Below, one piece after another: positions 53,428 through 62,273 of a stretch of 64,000 bases of DNA. The DNA comes from Streptomyces cirratus (GTDB taxonomy: Bacteria; Actinomycetota; Actinomycetes; Streptomycetales; Streptomycetaceae), in NCBI RefSeq assembly GCF_014650775.1, contig NZ_BMVP01000022.1:1-64000 (forward strand), in the 5' to 3' direction. Each line of letters begins with the position of its first letter. Position 1 is the first letter of the stretch. The translations under genes and the position numbers were made by a program. The notes beneath the pieces are model-generated. The model was not told the DNA's origin and did not search any database. It saw only the letters and a program-made list of their open reading frames with translations.

Positions 53428-54486
53428 ATGAGACTGACCGACATATCGCTGGACTGGCTGCTGCCCGGCGGCCTGTTGATCCTGGGCGTGCTTGCGGCAG
53501 TGGCGGTACTGGCCCGGGGCAAGCGCGAGAGCGAGAAGGCCGCGGCCGAGGACACGTGGGAGCGCAGCGAGGAGCGGCGCCGGCGCAAGGAGGCCGTCTA
53601 CGGCACGGCCTCGTACGTCCTGCTGTTCTGCTGTGCGGCCGTCGCCGCCGCGCTCTCCTTCCACGGGCTGGTCGGCTTCGGCCGGCAGAACCTGAACCTG
53701 TCCGGGGGCTGGGAGTACCTCGTCCCCTTCGGTCTCGACGGCGCCGCCATGTTCTGCTCGGTGCTCGCGGTCCGCGAGGCGAGCCACGGCGACGCGGCGC
53801 TCGGCTCGCGCATGCTGGTCTGGCTGTTCGCGGGCGCGGCGGCCTGGTTCAACTGGGTGCACGCCCCCCGCGGCAGCGGCCACGACGGCGCACCGCAGTT
53901 CTTCGCGGGTATGTCGCTCTCGGCGGCCGTCCTGTTCGACCGCGCCCTCAAGCAGACCCGCCGGGCCGCGCTGCGCGAACAGGGCCTGATCCCGAGGCCG
54001 TTGCCGCAGATCCGGATGGTCCGCTGGATGCGGGCGCCCCGGGAGACCTTCGGCGCGTGGTCGCTCATGCTGCTGGAGGGCGTCCGCACCCTCGACGAGG
54101 CCGTGGACGAAGTGCGGGAGGACAAGCGCGAGAAGGAGCAGGACCGGCACCGCAGGCGCGATCAGAACCGGCTGGACCGGGCGCGCATCAAGGCGCTGGG
54201 CCGGCAGAACAGGGCGTTCGGGCGTTCGCGCGGCCGCCAGGTCGAACTGCCGGGGCTGGCCCCCGGGTCGGGCTCCGCGCCGGTCGGCGCGGAGCCGGCC
54301 ATATCGGAAGCGGAGCAGCTGCCCCTGCGACGCCGGCCCTCCCTGCAGGCCGTGAACGGAACCGAGTCCGCTGATCCGGCCGGTCCCCGCACGGTTGACC
54401 TCACCGCCGAGGACGACACCCAGACGATTCCCCGGCTCGACTCACTGGAACGCAAACTCAAGGACCTTGAACAGCAGTTCGGCTGA
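53428..54486 (+). CDS. DUF2637 membrane protein (SpdB-like)
   Basis: A 352-aa protein with an N-terminal hydrophobic segment (LLPGGLLILGVLAAVAVL), a charged stretch, then several further membrane helices (YGTASYVLLFCCAAVAAALSF; LVPFGLDGAAMFCSVLAV; LVWLFAGAAAWFNWV), the DUF2637 region. The C-terminal half is a charged, Arg/Glu-rich tail ending in a short coiled coil (LERKLKDLEQQFG). ATG 53428 follows AAGGA. DUF2637 proteins include plasmid spread (SpdB) proteins but also many chromosomal Streptomyces proteins of unknown role. Confidence 0.88.
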   Translation: MRLTDISLDWLLPGGLLILGVLAAVAVLARGKRESEKAAAEDTWERSEERRRRKEAVYGTASYVLLFCCAAVAAALSFHGLVGFGRQNLNLSGGWEYLVPFGLDGAAMFCSVLAVREASHGDAALGSRMLVWLFAGAAAWFNWVHAPRGSGHDGAPQFFAGMSLSAAVLFDRALKQTRRAALREQGLIPRPLPQIRMVRWMRAPRETFGAWSLMLLEGVRTLDEAVDEVREDKREKEQDRHRRRDQNRLDRARIKALGRQNRAFGRSRGRQVELPGLAPGSGSAPVGAEPAISEAEQLPLRRRPSLQAVNGTESADPAGPRTVDLTAEDDTQTIPRLDSLERKLKDLEQQFG

Positions 54487-54541
54487 TCGGGTACGACCGC
54501 AGGGCCGGTCCGGAAGCGCTTGGGCGCGGCCGGGCCGGCCC

Positions 54542-55081
54542 TCATGCGTCGAGTTCGAACCAGACCACCTTGCCCGCTCCGGGGACGAGCGCGTCCACGC
54601 CCCAGTCGTCGGCCAGCGTCTCCACCAGGACCAGCCCCCTGCCGTGCGTACCGTCGTCGGCGGTCGGTACGTGCGGACGGGGACGGCGGGCGGCGTAGTC
54701 GCGGACCTCGACCCGCAGCCGGGTGTCGGCGATGCACGCGGACACCTCCGCGCCCTGTTCGGTGTGGACGAGGGCGTTGGTGACGAGTTCGGTGATCAGC
54801 AGCTCGGCCACCTCGGTGGCCTCCGCCCGGCACCGGTGGCGCATCAGCTCCCGCAGGGACCTGCGGACCTCCCCCACGGCCTTCAAGTCCGCCCGGCGGA
54901 CGCTGTGCACTATCTCCGGCGTGTCCACCGCCCCGCCGCCCTCGACGGACGGCTCGCGCGGCACCGGCCGCCCCCTTCTCCACTGCTTTACGGTCTTCGC
55001 CCCCACCCGCACGGCGATGTACCTCCCCCGTGTCGCCTTTCCGAATCGACCCGCACTCTCGAACAGGTCTACGGGATGCAT
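54542..55081 (-). CDS. Anti-sigma-factor-like ATP-binding protein (RsbW/HATPase fold)
   Basis: A 179-aa GHKL-type ATP-binding protein with the N-box ELVTNALVHT near residue 105 and the G2 box HGRGLVLVETLADDWGV near 155; there is no phospho-His domain. Streptomyces encode dozens of such regulators. The basic N-terminal 45 residues (RGRYIAVRVGAKTVKQWRRG) precede the domain; a GTG start nearer the domain is possible. It lies 31 nt downstream of poxB and may be co-transcribed. Confidence 0.85.
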   Translation of the reverse strand: MHPVDLFESAGRFGKATRGRYIAVRVGAKTVKQWRRGRPVPREPSVEGGGAVDTPEIVHSVRRADLKAVGEVRRSLRELMRHRCRAEATEVAELLITELVTNALVHTEQGAEVSACIADTRLRVEVRDYAARRPRPHVPTADDGTHGRGLVLVETLADDWGVDALVPGAGKVVWFELDA

Positions 55082-55112
55082 GCCCCCCGGGGCAATCCGC
55101 ACTCCTGCGGGC

Positions 55113-56855
55113 TCAGGGACGCGGCAGGTTGCGCAGGTTGGATCGCGCCATCTGAACCATCCGGCCCACTCCTCCGTCCAGCACGATCTTGCTGGCGGAA
55201 AGGGCGAAACCCGTCACCATTTCGGCCCTGATCTTGGGTGGAATCGACAGGGCGTTGGGGTCGGTCACGATGTCCACCAGAGCAGGCCCCTTGTGCCGGA
55301 AGGCGTCCTTCAAAGCCCCTGTGAGCTGCTTGGGCTTCTCCACGCGTACGGCGTAGGCGCCGGCCGCGCGGGCGATGGCGGAGAAATCCGGGTTCCGGTT
55401 CGTGGTTCCGTAGGCGGGCAGGCCGGAAACCATCATTTCCAGCTCGACCATTCCGAGGGACGAGTTGTTGAACAGGACCACTTTGACGGGCAGCTCGTAC
55501 TGCACCAGGGTGAGGAAATCTCCCATCAGCATCGAGAACCCGCCGTCACCCGACATCGACACCACTTGACGGCCGCGGTCGGTGAACTGTGCGCCGATGG
55601 CCTGCGGAAGGGCGTTCGCCATGGAGCCGTGACTGAAGGAGCCGATGATGCGCCGCTTGCCGTTCGGGGAAAGATAGCGTGCCGCCCACACGTTGCACAT
55701 GCCCGTGTCCACGGTGAAGACGGCGTCGTCGTCCGCCACTTCGTCGAGGACGGCGGCGACGTACTCGGGGTGGATGGGGGTGTGCTTCTCCACCTTGCGC
55801 GTGTACGCCTTGACGACGCCCTCCAGCGCGTCCGCGTGCTTCTTGAGCATCCGGTCCAGGAAACGGCGGTCCGTCTTGGCGCGCACCCGGGTGTTCAGCA
55901 CCCGCAGGGTCTCCCGTACGTCGCCCCAGACGGCCAGGTCCAACTGTGAACGGCGGCCGAGGTGTTCGGGGCGGATGTCCACCTGGACGATCTTCACGTC
56001 GTCGGGGAGGAAGGCGTTGTACGGAAAGTCGGTGCCGAGCAGGATCAGCAGGTCGCACTCGTGGGTGGCTTCGTAGGCGGCGCCGTAGCCGAGCAGCCCG
56101 CTCATCCCGACATCGAACTTGTTGTCGTATTGAATGAATTCCTTACCGCGCAGGGCGTGCCCGACCGGGGCTTTCACCCGCTCGGCGAACTCCATGACCT
56201 CGGCGTGCGCCCCGGCGGTGCCGCTGCCGCAGAACAGGGTGACCCGGTCCGCCTCGTCGATCAGCCGGACCAGTTTCTCGATCTCGCCGTCCCCGGGCCG
56301 TACCGTCGGCCGCGCTGTGACCAGGGCGTGCTCCACCGTCTTCTCCGGGGCGGGGAGGGAGGCGATGTCTCCTGGCAGTGAAATGACGCCGACACCACTG
56401 CGGCCGACGGCGTGCTGGATGGCGCTCTGCAGCACCCGGGGCATCTGCTTGGGGTTCGAGATCAGCTCGCTGTAGTGGCTGCACTCGGTGAACAGCCGGT
56501 CGGGGTGTGTCTCCTGGAAATACCCCAGCCCGATCTCGCTCGAAGGGATGTGCGAGGCCAGCGCGAGCACCGGGGCCATCGAGCGGTGGGCGTCGTACAG
56601 GCCGTTGATCAGGTGCAGGTTTCCGGGACCGCAGGACCCGGCGCAGGCGGCGAGCCGGCCGGTGATCTGGGCCTCGGCTCCGGCGGCGAAGGCGGCCGTC
56701 TCCTCGTGGCGGACCTGGATCCAATCGATGCCGCCGGTCCGGCGGATCGCGTCCACGACCGGGTTCAGGCTGTCGCCCACGACCCCGTACATCCGCCGCA
56801 CGCCCGCGCGTACGAGGATGTCGACGAACTGCTCCGCAACGTTCTGCTTGGCCAT
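55113..56855 (-). CDS. poxB: Pyruvate dehydrogenase (quinone)/pyruvate oxidase PoxB
   Basis: A 580-aa thiamine-diphosphate flavoenzyme that oxidises pyruvate to acetate and CO2. The cofactor Glu is in RHEETAAFAAG (near residue 51), the FAD-domain region is about 190-330, and the Mg/TPP motif GDGGFSMLMGDFLTLVQYEL is near 435 with VVLFNNSSLGMVELE following. The order TPP-N, FAD, TPP-C is that of PoxB. ATG 56855 is chosen. Electrons would go to menaquinone in Streptomyces. Confidence 0.94.
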   Translation of the reverse strand: MAKQNVAEQFVDILVRAGVRRMYGVVGDSLNPVVDAIRRTGGIDWIQVRHEETAAFAAGAEAQITGRLAACAGSCGPGNLHLINGLYDAHRSMAPVLALASHIPSSEIGLGYFQETHPDRLFTECSHYSELISNPKQMPRVLQSAIQHAVGRSGVGVISLPGDIASLPAPEKTVEHALVTARPTVRPGDGEIEKLVRLIDEADRVTLFCGSGTAGAHAEVMEFAERVKAPVGHALRGKEFIQYDNKFDVGMSGLLGYGAAYEATHECDLLILLGTDFPYNAFLPDDVKIVQVDIRPEHLGRRSQLDLAVWGDVRETLRVLNTRVRAKTDRRFLDRMLKKHADALEGVVKAYTRKVEKHTPIHPEYVAAVLDEVADDDAVFTVDTGMCNVWAARYLSPNGKRRIIGSFSHGSMANALPQAIGAQFTDRGRQVVSMSGDGGFSMLMGDFLTLVQYELPVKVVLFNNSSLGMVELEMMVSGLPAYGTTNRNPDFSAIARAAGAYAVRVEKPKQLTGALKDAFRHKGPALVDIVTDPNALSIPPKIRAEMVTGFALSASKIVLDGGVGRMVQMARSNLRNLPRP

Positions 56856-56921
56856 GGAAGGTGCGCCCTCTCCGGTTGGGCTCTGCCGGGTGCGGCTTCC
56901 ATCCACGCACGAACCGCCGGG

Positions 56922-58217
56922 TTACGCCTCCCAGACCGCGGCGGCCGTCCGGTCGTCGGCGTAACCCTTGAGGCGTAGCTGGGCGTCCGCGAGGAACGCC
57001 GCGAGGCCGGGCGGCTCAGCCTGTGACCAGCGCGCGGCCAGCTCGGCCGGGAGCAGCCCCTCCTCGCGCATGGGAGCCGCGAGACCACCCGAGCAGAGCA
57101 GCAGGGTGTCGCCGGGCCGGGCCACGGAGGCGCGGAAGCGGAAGCCGCCGGCCGCGTCCACCGGAGGGTGCTCGGTGCCCTCGGGCTCCAGGTCCTGCCA
57201 CTGGCCGCCCCGCAGCCGGAAGAACCCGCCGGCGCCCGCGCCGAAGCACACCCGGGTGCGGCACTGCGGGTCCACCGGGAGCAGCAGTCCCCGCAGCCCG
57301 GCGGTGTAGCCCTCCTCCGCCAGCCCCAGTTCCGCCGCGTGGGCCCGCAGCCGGCCGTAGCCCCGGTCGGTGAGCCGCTGGAGCCCGGAGCGCAGGGCCT
57401 CGCGACTGCCGGCCCGGATGTCCTCGGCCAGCCGCTGCCGGCTCCGCCCGACGGCCGCCGCGACGGAGTGGCACAGCTCGGCCGCGGCCTCCCGGGCCCC
57501 GGGCGCGGCCCGGTCGCCGCCCGCCAGCGCCACGAGGACCAGGGCGTCGTCGCCGCTGCCGAAGCGGGCGGTCAGCAGGAAGTCCCGGCGGGCTTCGCCG
57601 CGGAACCGGGCGGAGTCCCCGCGCAGCGAGGCGGCGCGCAGGGTGTAGGTGCCGTAGCGGGCGCCCTCCAGGACGGTGTCGGGGGTGACGTCGCCCAGCC
57701 CGGCCGGGTCGGCCTCGGGCAGCGCGCCCGGCTCGGCCGCGTAGGTCGGGGCCCGGTCCCCGAGGTGCCGTACGTCGGGCCGGCCGGCCGGGTCGTGGTC
57801 CGGCGGTGCGGCGACGGGCCGGGGTGGCGCCTCGGGGGCTGCGGGTCCGGCCGGCGGGGGCGCGGCCGGGGTGTCGGCGGCCGGCGCGCTCCGGCGCCGC
57901 AGCGGCAGCCCCACGGCGGGCGGCTCCGGCGGGAGGGGCGGCACCGTGACCTCGCCCAGGGCGTAGCCGGTCGGCCCGGCCCGGCGCGGGTCGGGCGGCG
58001 GCTCCTCGGCCGGTGGCCCGGCTTCCGCCTCGCGGCGCTGTCCGGGCAGCAGCGGGCCCGGCGGGTCCGGCGCCGCGGCGGGGTCCTCGCCGTCCTTCAC
58101 CAGTACCACCGCCGAGTGGAAGCGGTGGTCCAGCGTGTCCTCCGGGTCGGGCTCGGGTCCCGCGCCCTGGTCCTCGTAGAGCTTCTGCCACCAGTCGTCC
58201 GCGCGCCGCTGACTCAT
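56922..58217 (-). CDS. Degenerate PP2C-type (pseudo)phosphatase
   Basis: A 431-aa protein. Residues about 1-180 are a Pro/Ala-rich disordered region, and about 190-430 resemble PP2C (SLRGDSARFRGEARRDFLL; ELCHSVAAAVGRS; GDTLLLCSGGLAAP; GYADDRTAAAV). Compared with PP2C consensus motifs, the metal-binding ADGMGG is replaced by ALAGGD and the CSDGL Asp by CSGGL. The enzyme therefore probably cannot bind catalytic Mn/Mg normally and may act as a binding protein. It is 66 nt upstream of poxB on the same strand. Confidence 0.72.
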   Translation of the reverse strand: MSQRRADDWWQKLYEDQGAGPEPDPEDTLDHRFHSAVVLVKDGEDPAAAPDPPGPLLPGQRREAEAGPPAEEPPPDPRRAGPTGYALGEVTVPPLPPEPPAVGLPLRRRSAPAADTPAAPPPAGPAAPEAPPRPVAAPPDHDPAGRPDVRHLGDRAPTYAAEPGALPEADPAGLGDVTPDTVLEGARYGTYTLRAASLRGDSARFRGEARRDFLLTARFGSGDDALVLVALAGGDRAAPGAREAAAELCHSVAAAVGRSRQRLAEDIRAGSREALRSGLQRLTDRGYGRLRAHAAELGLAEEGYTAGLRGLLLPVDPQCRTRVCFGAGAGGFFRLRGGQWQDLEPEGTEHPPVDAAGGFRFRASVARPGDTLLLCSGGLAAPMREEGLLPAELAARWSQAEPPGLAAFLADAQLRLKGYADDRTAAAVWEA

Positions 58218-58551
58218 GCCGCTATTCTCGGCCGCCCGCGGGGGCGGAAAACGCCGAATGCACGAAAGAGGCCCACCGGGCCGCCGCCCGGTGGACCCCT
58301 CGCGTTCCCGTCGTACAGAACGGCGCATTCCGCCGCTCCGTTCGACCGTCCGGGGTTGCGGGCGCTGCCGCGACCGTCTTTCCGCCTCGGTGGCGACGGC
58401 GGGCTCCCGCTCGGCGTGGGCTCGTGGCCTGCGGATGTCCTGCTTCGGTGCCCCCCACCTTGGCAGAGGGCCGGGGGGTGCGGCGATGATGTCCGCGGCG
58501 GGTTCGCGCCGTGGCCGCTTCCCGCCAGGAACGGTACGAAGGGGTGGGTGG
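58218..58551. other. Divergent intergenic region, no gene seen
   Basis: 334 bp between the PP2C-like and HTH genes, presumably holding both promoters. I see no repeat, RNA or palindrome that stands out. Confidence 0.5.
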
Positions 58552-59538
58552 GTGGACGGGTTGCTGGGGGCGATAGGCCTGGACGAGGGCCAGGAGTCGG
58601 CGTACCGCGTGCTGGTGGCGCTGGGCGCTGCGGAGGTGCCCGATCTCGCGCACCGGCTGTCGCTTCCCGTGCGGCAGACCGAAGGGGCGCTGCGGCACCT
58701 GGAACGCCACGGCCTGGCGGCGCAGTCCTCGGCCCGGCCGGGGCGCTGGGTTGCGGCCCCGCCCGGGGTGGCGCTGGGCGCGCTGCTGACCCAGCAGCGG
58801 CACGAGCTGGAGCGGGCGGAGCTGGCGGCGACGCTGCTGGCGCAGGAGTACCGGGCGGAGGCCGCCGAGCCGGCGGTGCACGACCTGGTGGAGGTGGTGA
58901 CGGGCGCGAGTGCGGTCGCCCACCGCTTCGTGCAGCTCCAACTGGGGGCGGTGGAAGAGGTGTGCGCTCTGGTCGACAGCCGCCCGGAGGTGGTGACGGG
59001 CGCGGAGAACGAGGCGGAGGAGCGGGCCGTCGTACGGGGCGTCGCCTACCGGGTCGTCATCGAGCGGGAGGTACTGACCCAGCCGACCGGGATCCGCGAG
59101 GCCACGACGGCGCTGGCGCGGGGTGAGCACGTCCGGGTGACGCCGCGGGTGCCGACGAAGCTGGTGATCGCGGACCGGAGCCTGGCGATGGTGCCGCTGA
59201 CGGCGCCGGGCGCGGAACCGACGGCGCTCGTCGTGCACGCGTCGGGGCTGCTGGAGTCACTGGCGGGCCTGTTCGAGGCGGTGTGGCGGGAGTCCCTGCC
59301 ACTGCGGCTGGGGGCGACGGGCTCGGCGGAGCAGTCCCTCGACACCCCGGACGCCACCGACCTGGAGATCCTCAGCCTGCTGCTGGCGGGGATGACGGAC
59401 GCGAGCGTGGCGAAGCACCTGGAACTGGGGCTGCGCACGGTGCAGCGCCGGGTGAAGGGCCTGATGGAACTGGCGGGGGTCACGACGCGGCTGCAACTGG
59501 GGTGGTACGCGTACGAACGGGGCTGGGTGGCCCGGTAG
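58552..59538 (+). CDS. Transcriptional regulator with N-terminal TrmB-like and C-terminal LuxR-type HTH
   Basis: A 328-aa regulator. The N-terminus is a winged-helix of the TrmB kind (ESAYRVLVALGAAEVPDLAHRLSLPVRQTEGALRHLERHG), and the C-terminus a LuxR-like HTH (LEILSLLLAGMTDASVAKHLELGLRTVQRRVKGL). The middle is a PLD-like or ligand-binding region often found in such Streptomyces regulators. The GTG start 58552 follows GAAGGGG. Targets unknown. Confidence 0.88.
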   Translation: MDGLLGAIGLDEGQESAYRVLVALGAAEVPDLAHRLSLPVRQTEGALRHLERHGLAAQSSARPGRWVAAPPGVALGALLTQQRHELERAELAATLLAQEYRAEAAEPAVHDLVEVVTGASAVAHRFVQLQLGAVEEVCALVDSRPEVVTGAENEAEERAVVRGVAYRVVIEREVLTQPTGIREATTALARGEHVRVTPRVPTKLVIADRSLAMVPLTAPGAEPTALVVHASGLLESLAGLFEAVWRESLPLRLGATGSAEQSLDTPDATDLEILSLLLAGMTDASVAKHLELGLRTVQRRVKGLMELAGVTTRLQLGWYAYERGWVAR

Positions 59539-59562
59539 GGCCGGTTCGGTCACGCTGGGCAG

Positions 59563-60045
59563 ATGGATCTGCCTCAGCTGCTCCTGGTGGGGCTGGTTTT
59601 GCTGCTCGGGCTGCTGGGGGTGATGGTGCCGGGCGTCCCGGGGACCTGGCTGGTGTGGGCCGGGGTGCTGTGGTGGGCGCTGCACGAGCGCTCGTCGGCG
59701 GCGTGGGTCCTGCTGGTGGCGTCGACGGGGTTGCTGCTGGTGGTGCAGGTGGTGATCTGGCTGCTGCCACCGCGCCGGCTGCGCGGGGCGGGGGTCCACC
59801 GCCGGATGGTCGTGTACGCGGGCGCGGGGGCCCTGCTGGGCTTCGTACTGGTCCCGGTGGTGGGAGCCGTCCCGGGTTTCGTGGGCGGCGTCTACCTGAG
59901 CGAGCGCCTGCGCCTTGGGTCCTCCGGGCAGGCGCGGGCGTCGGTGCGGGTGGTGATGCGGGCGGTCGGGACGAGCGTGCTGGTGGAACTGCTGGCGTGC
60001 CTGATGGTGACGGCGGCGTGGGTGGGCGTGGTGCTGGGGGCGTAG
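59563..60045 (+). CDS. DUF456 membrane protein
   Basis: A 160-aa membrane protein of the DUF456 family. Four to five hydrophobic segments are visible, including LLLVGLVLLLGLLGVMVPG at the start, LLVASTGLLLVVQVVIWLL near 50 and AGALLGFVLVPVVGAVPGFV near 88. It lies 24 nt after the regulator, so it may share its operon. Function unknown. Confidence 0.88.
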   Translation: MDLPQLLLVGLVLLLGLLGVMVPGVPGTWLVWAGVLWWALHERSSAAWVLLVASTGLLLVVQVVIWLLPPRRLRGAGVHRRMVVYAGAGALLGFVLVPVVGAVPGFVGGVYLSERLRLGSSGQARASVRVVMRAVGTSVLVELLACLMVTAAWVGVVLGA

Positions 60046-60061
60046 GTGGGAGGCTGCCGGT

Positions 60062-60454
60062 ATGACGACAACGGGGTTCAATGGTTTCAGCGAGGCCGAA
60101 CTGTCGTACCTGCGGTCCCAGCGCCTGGGCCGGCTGGCGACGGTGGACCCGGCCGGGCAGCCGCAGGCGAACCCGGTGGGGTTCTTCCCGCAGGAGGACG
60201 GAACGCTCCTCGTCGGCGGGACGGCGATGGGCACGACGAAGAAGTGGCGCAACCTCCAGGCGAACCCGCGGCTGTCGCTGGTCGTCGACGACCTGGTGAG
60301 CACGCGTCCGTGGCGCGTGCGCGGCATCGAGATCCGCGGCCACGCCACGTTGGAGGTCGGCACCCACGCCCTGGGCCCGCATTTCAGCCCGGAGGTCATC
60401 CGCATCCACCCGACCCGCGTCATCACCTGGGGCCTCGCCCCAGCCGACGCCTGA
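60062..60454 (+). CDS. PPOX-class F420-dependent oxidoreductase-like protein
   Basis: A 130-aa split-barrel protein of the pyridoxine-5'-phosphate-oxidase-like class found in actinobacteria, many of which bind F420. The opening LSYLRSQRLGRLATVDPAGQPQANPVGFFP and the TKKWRNLQANPRLSLVVDD segment are typical. A cofactor-independent prediction of the substrate is not possible. It follows DUF456 by 16 nt. Confidence 0.85.
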   Translation: MTTTGFNGFSEAELSYLRSQRLGRLATVDPAGQPQANPVGFFPQEDGTLLVGGTAMGTTKKWRNLQANPRLSLVVDDLVSTRPWRVRGIEIRGHATLEVGTHALGPHFSPEVIRIHPTRVITWGLAPADA

Positions 60455-60540
60455 CCCCCAGGACGCGGCGCGCCCGAAGCGCCCCGACCCCGGAGCAACC
60501 GGACCCGCCCCGAAACGCGGGCGTCCCCGCAGCCCACGGC

Positions 60541-60744
60541 CACGGCCGGACGCCGGCAGACGACACGGGCCGACCGGCCCAACCCCCGCGCGGCCGGGGC
60601 GAAGCCGGCGCAGCCAGAGCTGCCAGGAGACGCCGGGCGAAGCCCCGGCACAGCCGCAGCCGGGCCCGAAGCCCACGGCCGGACGCCGGCAGACGACACG
60701 GGCCGACCGGCCCAACCCCCGCGCGACCGGGGCGAAGCCGGCGC
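60541..60744. repeat. 71-bp direct repeat in the gap after the PPOX gene
   Basis: A block beginning CACGGCCGGACGCCGGCAGA occurs at 60541-60611 and 60674-60744, differing at few positions; further short GCGACCGGGGCGAA units follow. No gene is seen in the 413-bp gap 60455-60867. Confidence 0.85.
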
Positions 60745-60867
60745 GACCGGGGCGAATCCGGCGCAGCCGGCCGGGCACGGGCGAAGCCCCGGGCCGGGCC
60801 GGGCCCGGTGGGGCCGGGGAGAAGCCGGCCGCGGGGCGGCGTCGAGGGGCCCCGCCCGACGCCCCGG

Positions 60868-61983
60868 TCAGAGCCGGCCGCCCCGCTTCGCGGCGTGGTT
60901 GGCCCGGCCCTCGGCCGACTTCAGACGCCAGTCACGCCGGAGCTCCGACCGGAGCCGCGCGTCGGTCTTGGCCACGATCCGCTGGTTCTCCCGCAGCAGC
61001 TTCCGGTAGCTCTCCAGCCGCCGCTGCGCCAGCGCCCCGGACTCCACCGCCGCCAGCACCGCGCACCCCGGCTCCGCGACGTGCGCGCAGTCGTGGAAAC
61101 GGCAGTCGGCGGCGTGGTCCTCGATCTCCGAGAACACCTGCCCGACCCCCGCCTCCGCGTCCCACAACCCGACGCCCCGCAGCCCCGGGGTGTCGATCAG
61201 CACGCCCCCGCCGGGCAGCGCCAGCAGGTTGCGCGTCGTCGTGGTGTGGCGGCCCTTGCCGTCCGTCTCCCGGGCCGCCTGGACCTCCATCACCTCCGCG
61301 CCGAGCAGCGCGTTGGCCAGGGTCGACTTCCCGGCCCCGGAGACGCCCAGCAGCACGCTCGTGCCGCCCGAGACCACCGCGGCCAGTACGTCCGTCCCCT
61401 CCCCCGTCAGGGAGCACACCGTCAGCACCTGCACGCCCGGGGCGGTGGTTTCCACGTCCTGGACCAGGTGGGCGAGCACCACCGGGTCCGGTACGAGGTC
61501 CGCCTTGGTCAGGACGACCAGCGGCTGCGCCCCCGACTCCCAGGCGAGCGCCAGGAAGCGCTCGATCCGGCCCAGGTCGAGTTCCACCGCGAGCGAGACC
61601 GCGATGACGGCGTGGTCGACGTTCGCGGCGAGGATCTGCCCCTCGGAGCGCTGCGAGGAGGTGGACCGCACGAAGGCGGTCCGGCGCGGCAGGTACGCCT
61701 TCACGTAGCGGGGGTTGCCGGCCGGCTCGACGGCGGCCCAGTCACCCGTACAGATGACCCGCAGCGGGTCGTGCGGAGTGACGAAAGCGGTGTCGGCGCG
61801 GACGGTGCCCTGCGCGGTCACGACGTCGCACTGGCCCCGGTCGACCCGTACGACCCGGCCGGGCAGCAGGCCCTGGGCCTCGTACGGGGCGAATTCGGCC
61901 GCCCACGCGTCGTCCCAGCCGATGGCGGCGAGGGCGTGCGCGGGGGAGTTGGAAGAAGAGGAATCGGAAGCGGGAAAAGACAA
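60868..61983 (-). CDS. rsgA: RsgA/YloQ ribosome-assembly GTPase
   Basis: A 371-aa circularly permuted GTPase acting in 30S ribosomal subunit maturation. It has the N-terminal OB fold, VLTKADLV (G4), the P-loop GVSGAGKST (near residue 214), the G3 DTPGLR, and a zinc site of the form C-x4-C-x-H-x5-C (CRFHDCAHVAEPGC). The apparent start is TTG 61983, with AAGGG upstream; in-frame upstream codons give no better start. A hairpin and a small ORF precede it. Confidence 0.93.
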   Translation of the reverse strand: MSFPASDSSSSNSPAHALAAIGWDDAWAAEFAPYEAQGLLPGRVVRVDRGQCDVVTAQGTVRADTAFVTPHDPLRVICTGDWAAVEPAGNPRYVKAYLPRRTAFVRSTSSQRSEGQILAANVDHAVIAVSLAVELDLGRIERFLALAWESGAQPLVVLTKADLVPDPVVLAHLVQDVETTAPGVQVLTVCSLTGEGTDVLAAVVSGGTSVLLGVSGAGKSTLANALLGAEVMEVQAARETDGKGRHTTTTRNLLALPGGGVLIDTPGLRGVGLWDAEAGVGQVFSEIEDHAADCRFHDCAHVAEPGCAVLAAVESGALAQRRLESYRKLLRENQRIVAKTDARLRSELRRDWRLKSAEGRANHAAKRGGRL

Positions 61984-62012
61984 GGGGAACCCTTCACAGG
62001 GTGGCCCCGGCC

Positions 62013-62034
62013 GCGCGCGCTCGGCGGCGCGCGC
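62013..62034 (-). terminator. Hairpin between the small ORF and rsgA
   Basis: Perfect 8-bp arms GCGCGCGC around a 6-nt loop, 30 nt before the rsgA start and 13 nt after the small-ORF stop. It could be an attenuator; there is no T-tract. Confidence 0.5.
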
Positions 62035-62046
62035 AGAGGTATGGGG

Positions 62047-62118
62047 TCAGCCGGAGGCCACGGAGGTGTCATTGACGGTCTTGTGGGTGCGGGCAGCGCC
62101 CTGCGTCACGACAGTCAT
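62047..62118 (-). CDS. Possible 23-aa leader peptide upstream of rsgA
   Basis: A 24-codon frame begins MTVVTQGAARTHKTV and ends with TGA, with five Thr. It is preceded by GGAGGTGA, a perfect match to the anti-Shine-Dalgarno sequence, 8 nt before ATG 62118, far better than the rsgA site itself. I recognise no homology. Real translation is likely, and a leader role is an inference. Confidence 0.55.
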   Translation of the reverse strand: MTVVTQGAARTHKTVNDTSVASG

Positions 62119-62273
62119 CAATGGACTCACCTCCGGGTCATGCACGAACTGGCCGTCCCCGACCGGCCTGCCGGGCGGCGGCGGGCGGGAACGGGCCCAA
62201 GGTAACAACGCCGCCGCGGCCAACGCCAACGGTTTTCCGGCCCGTTCGCAAAGGAGCCGGAAGGCGGCCGGCG

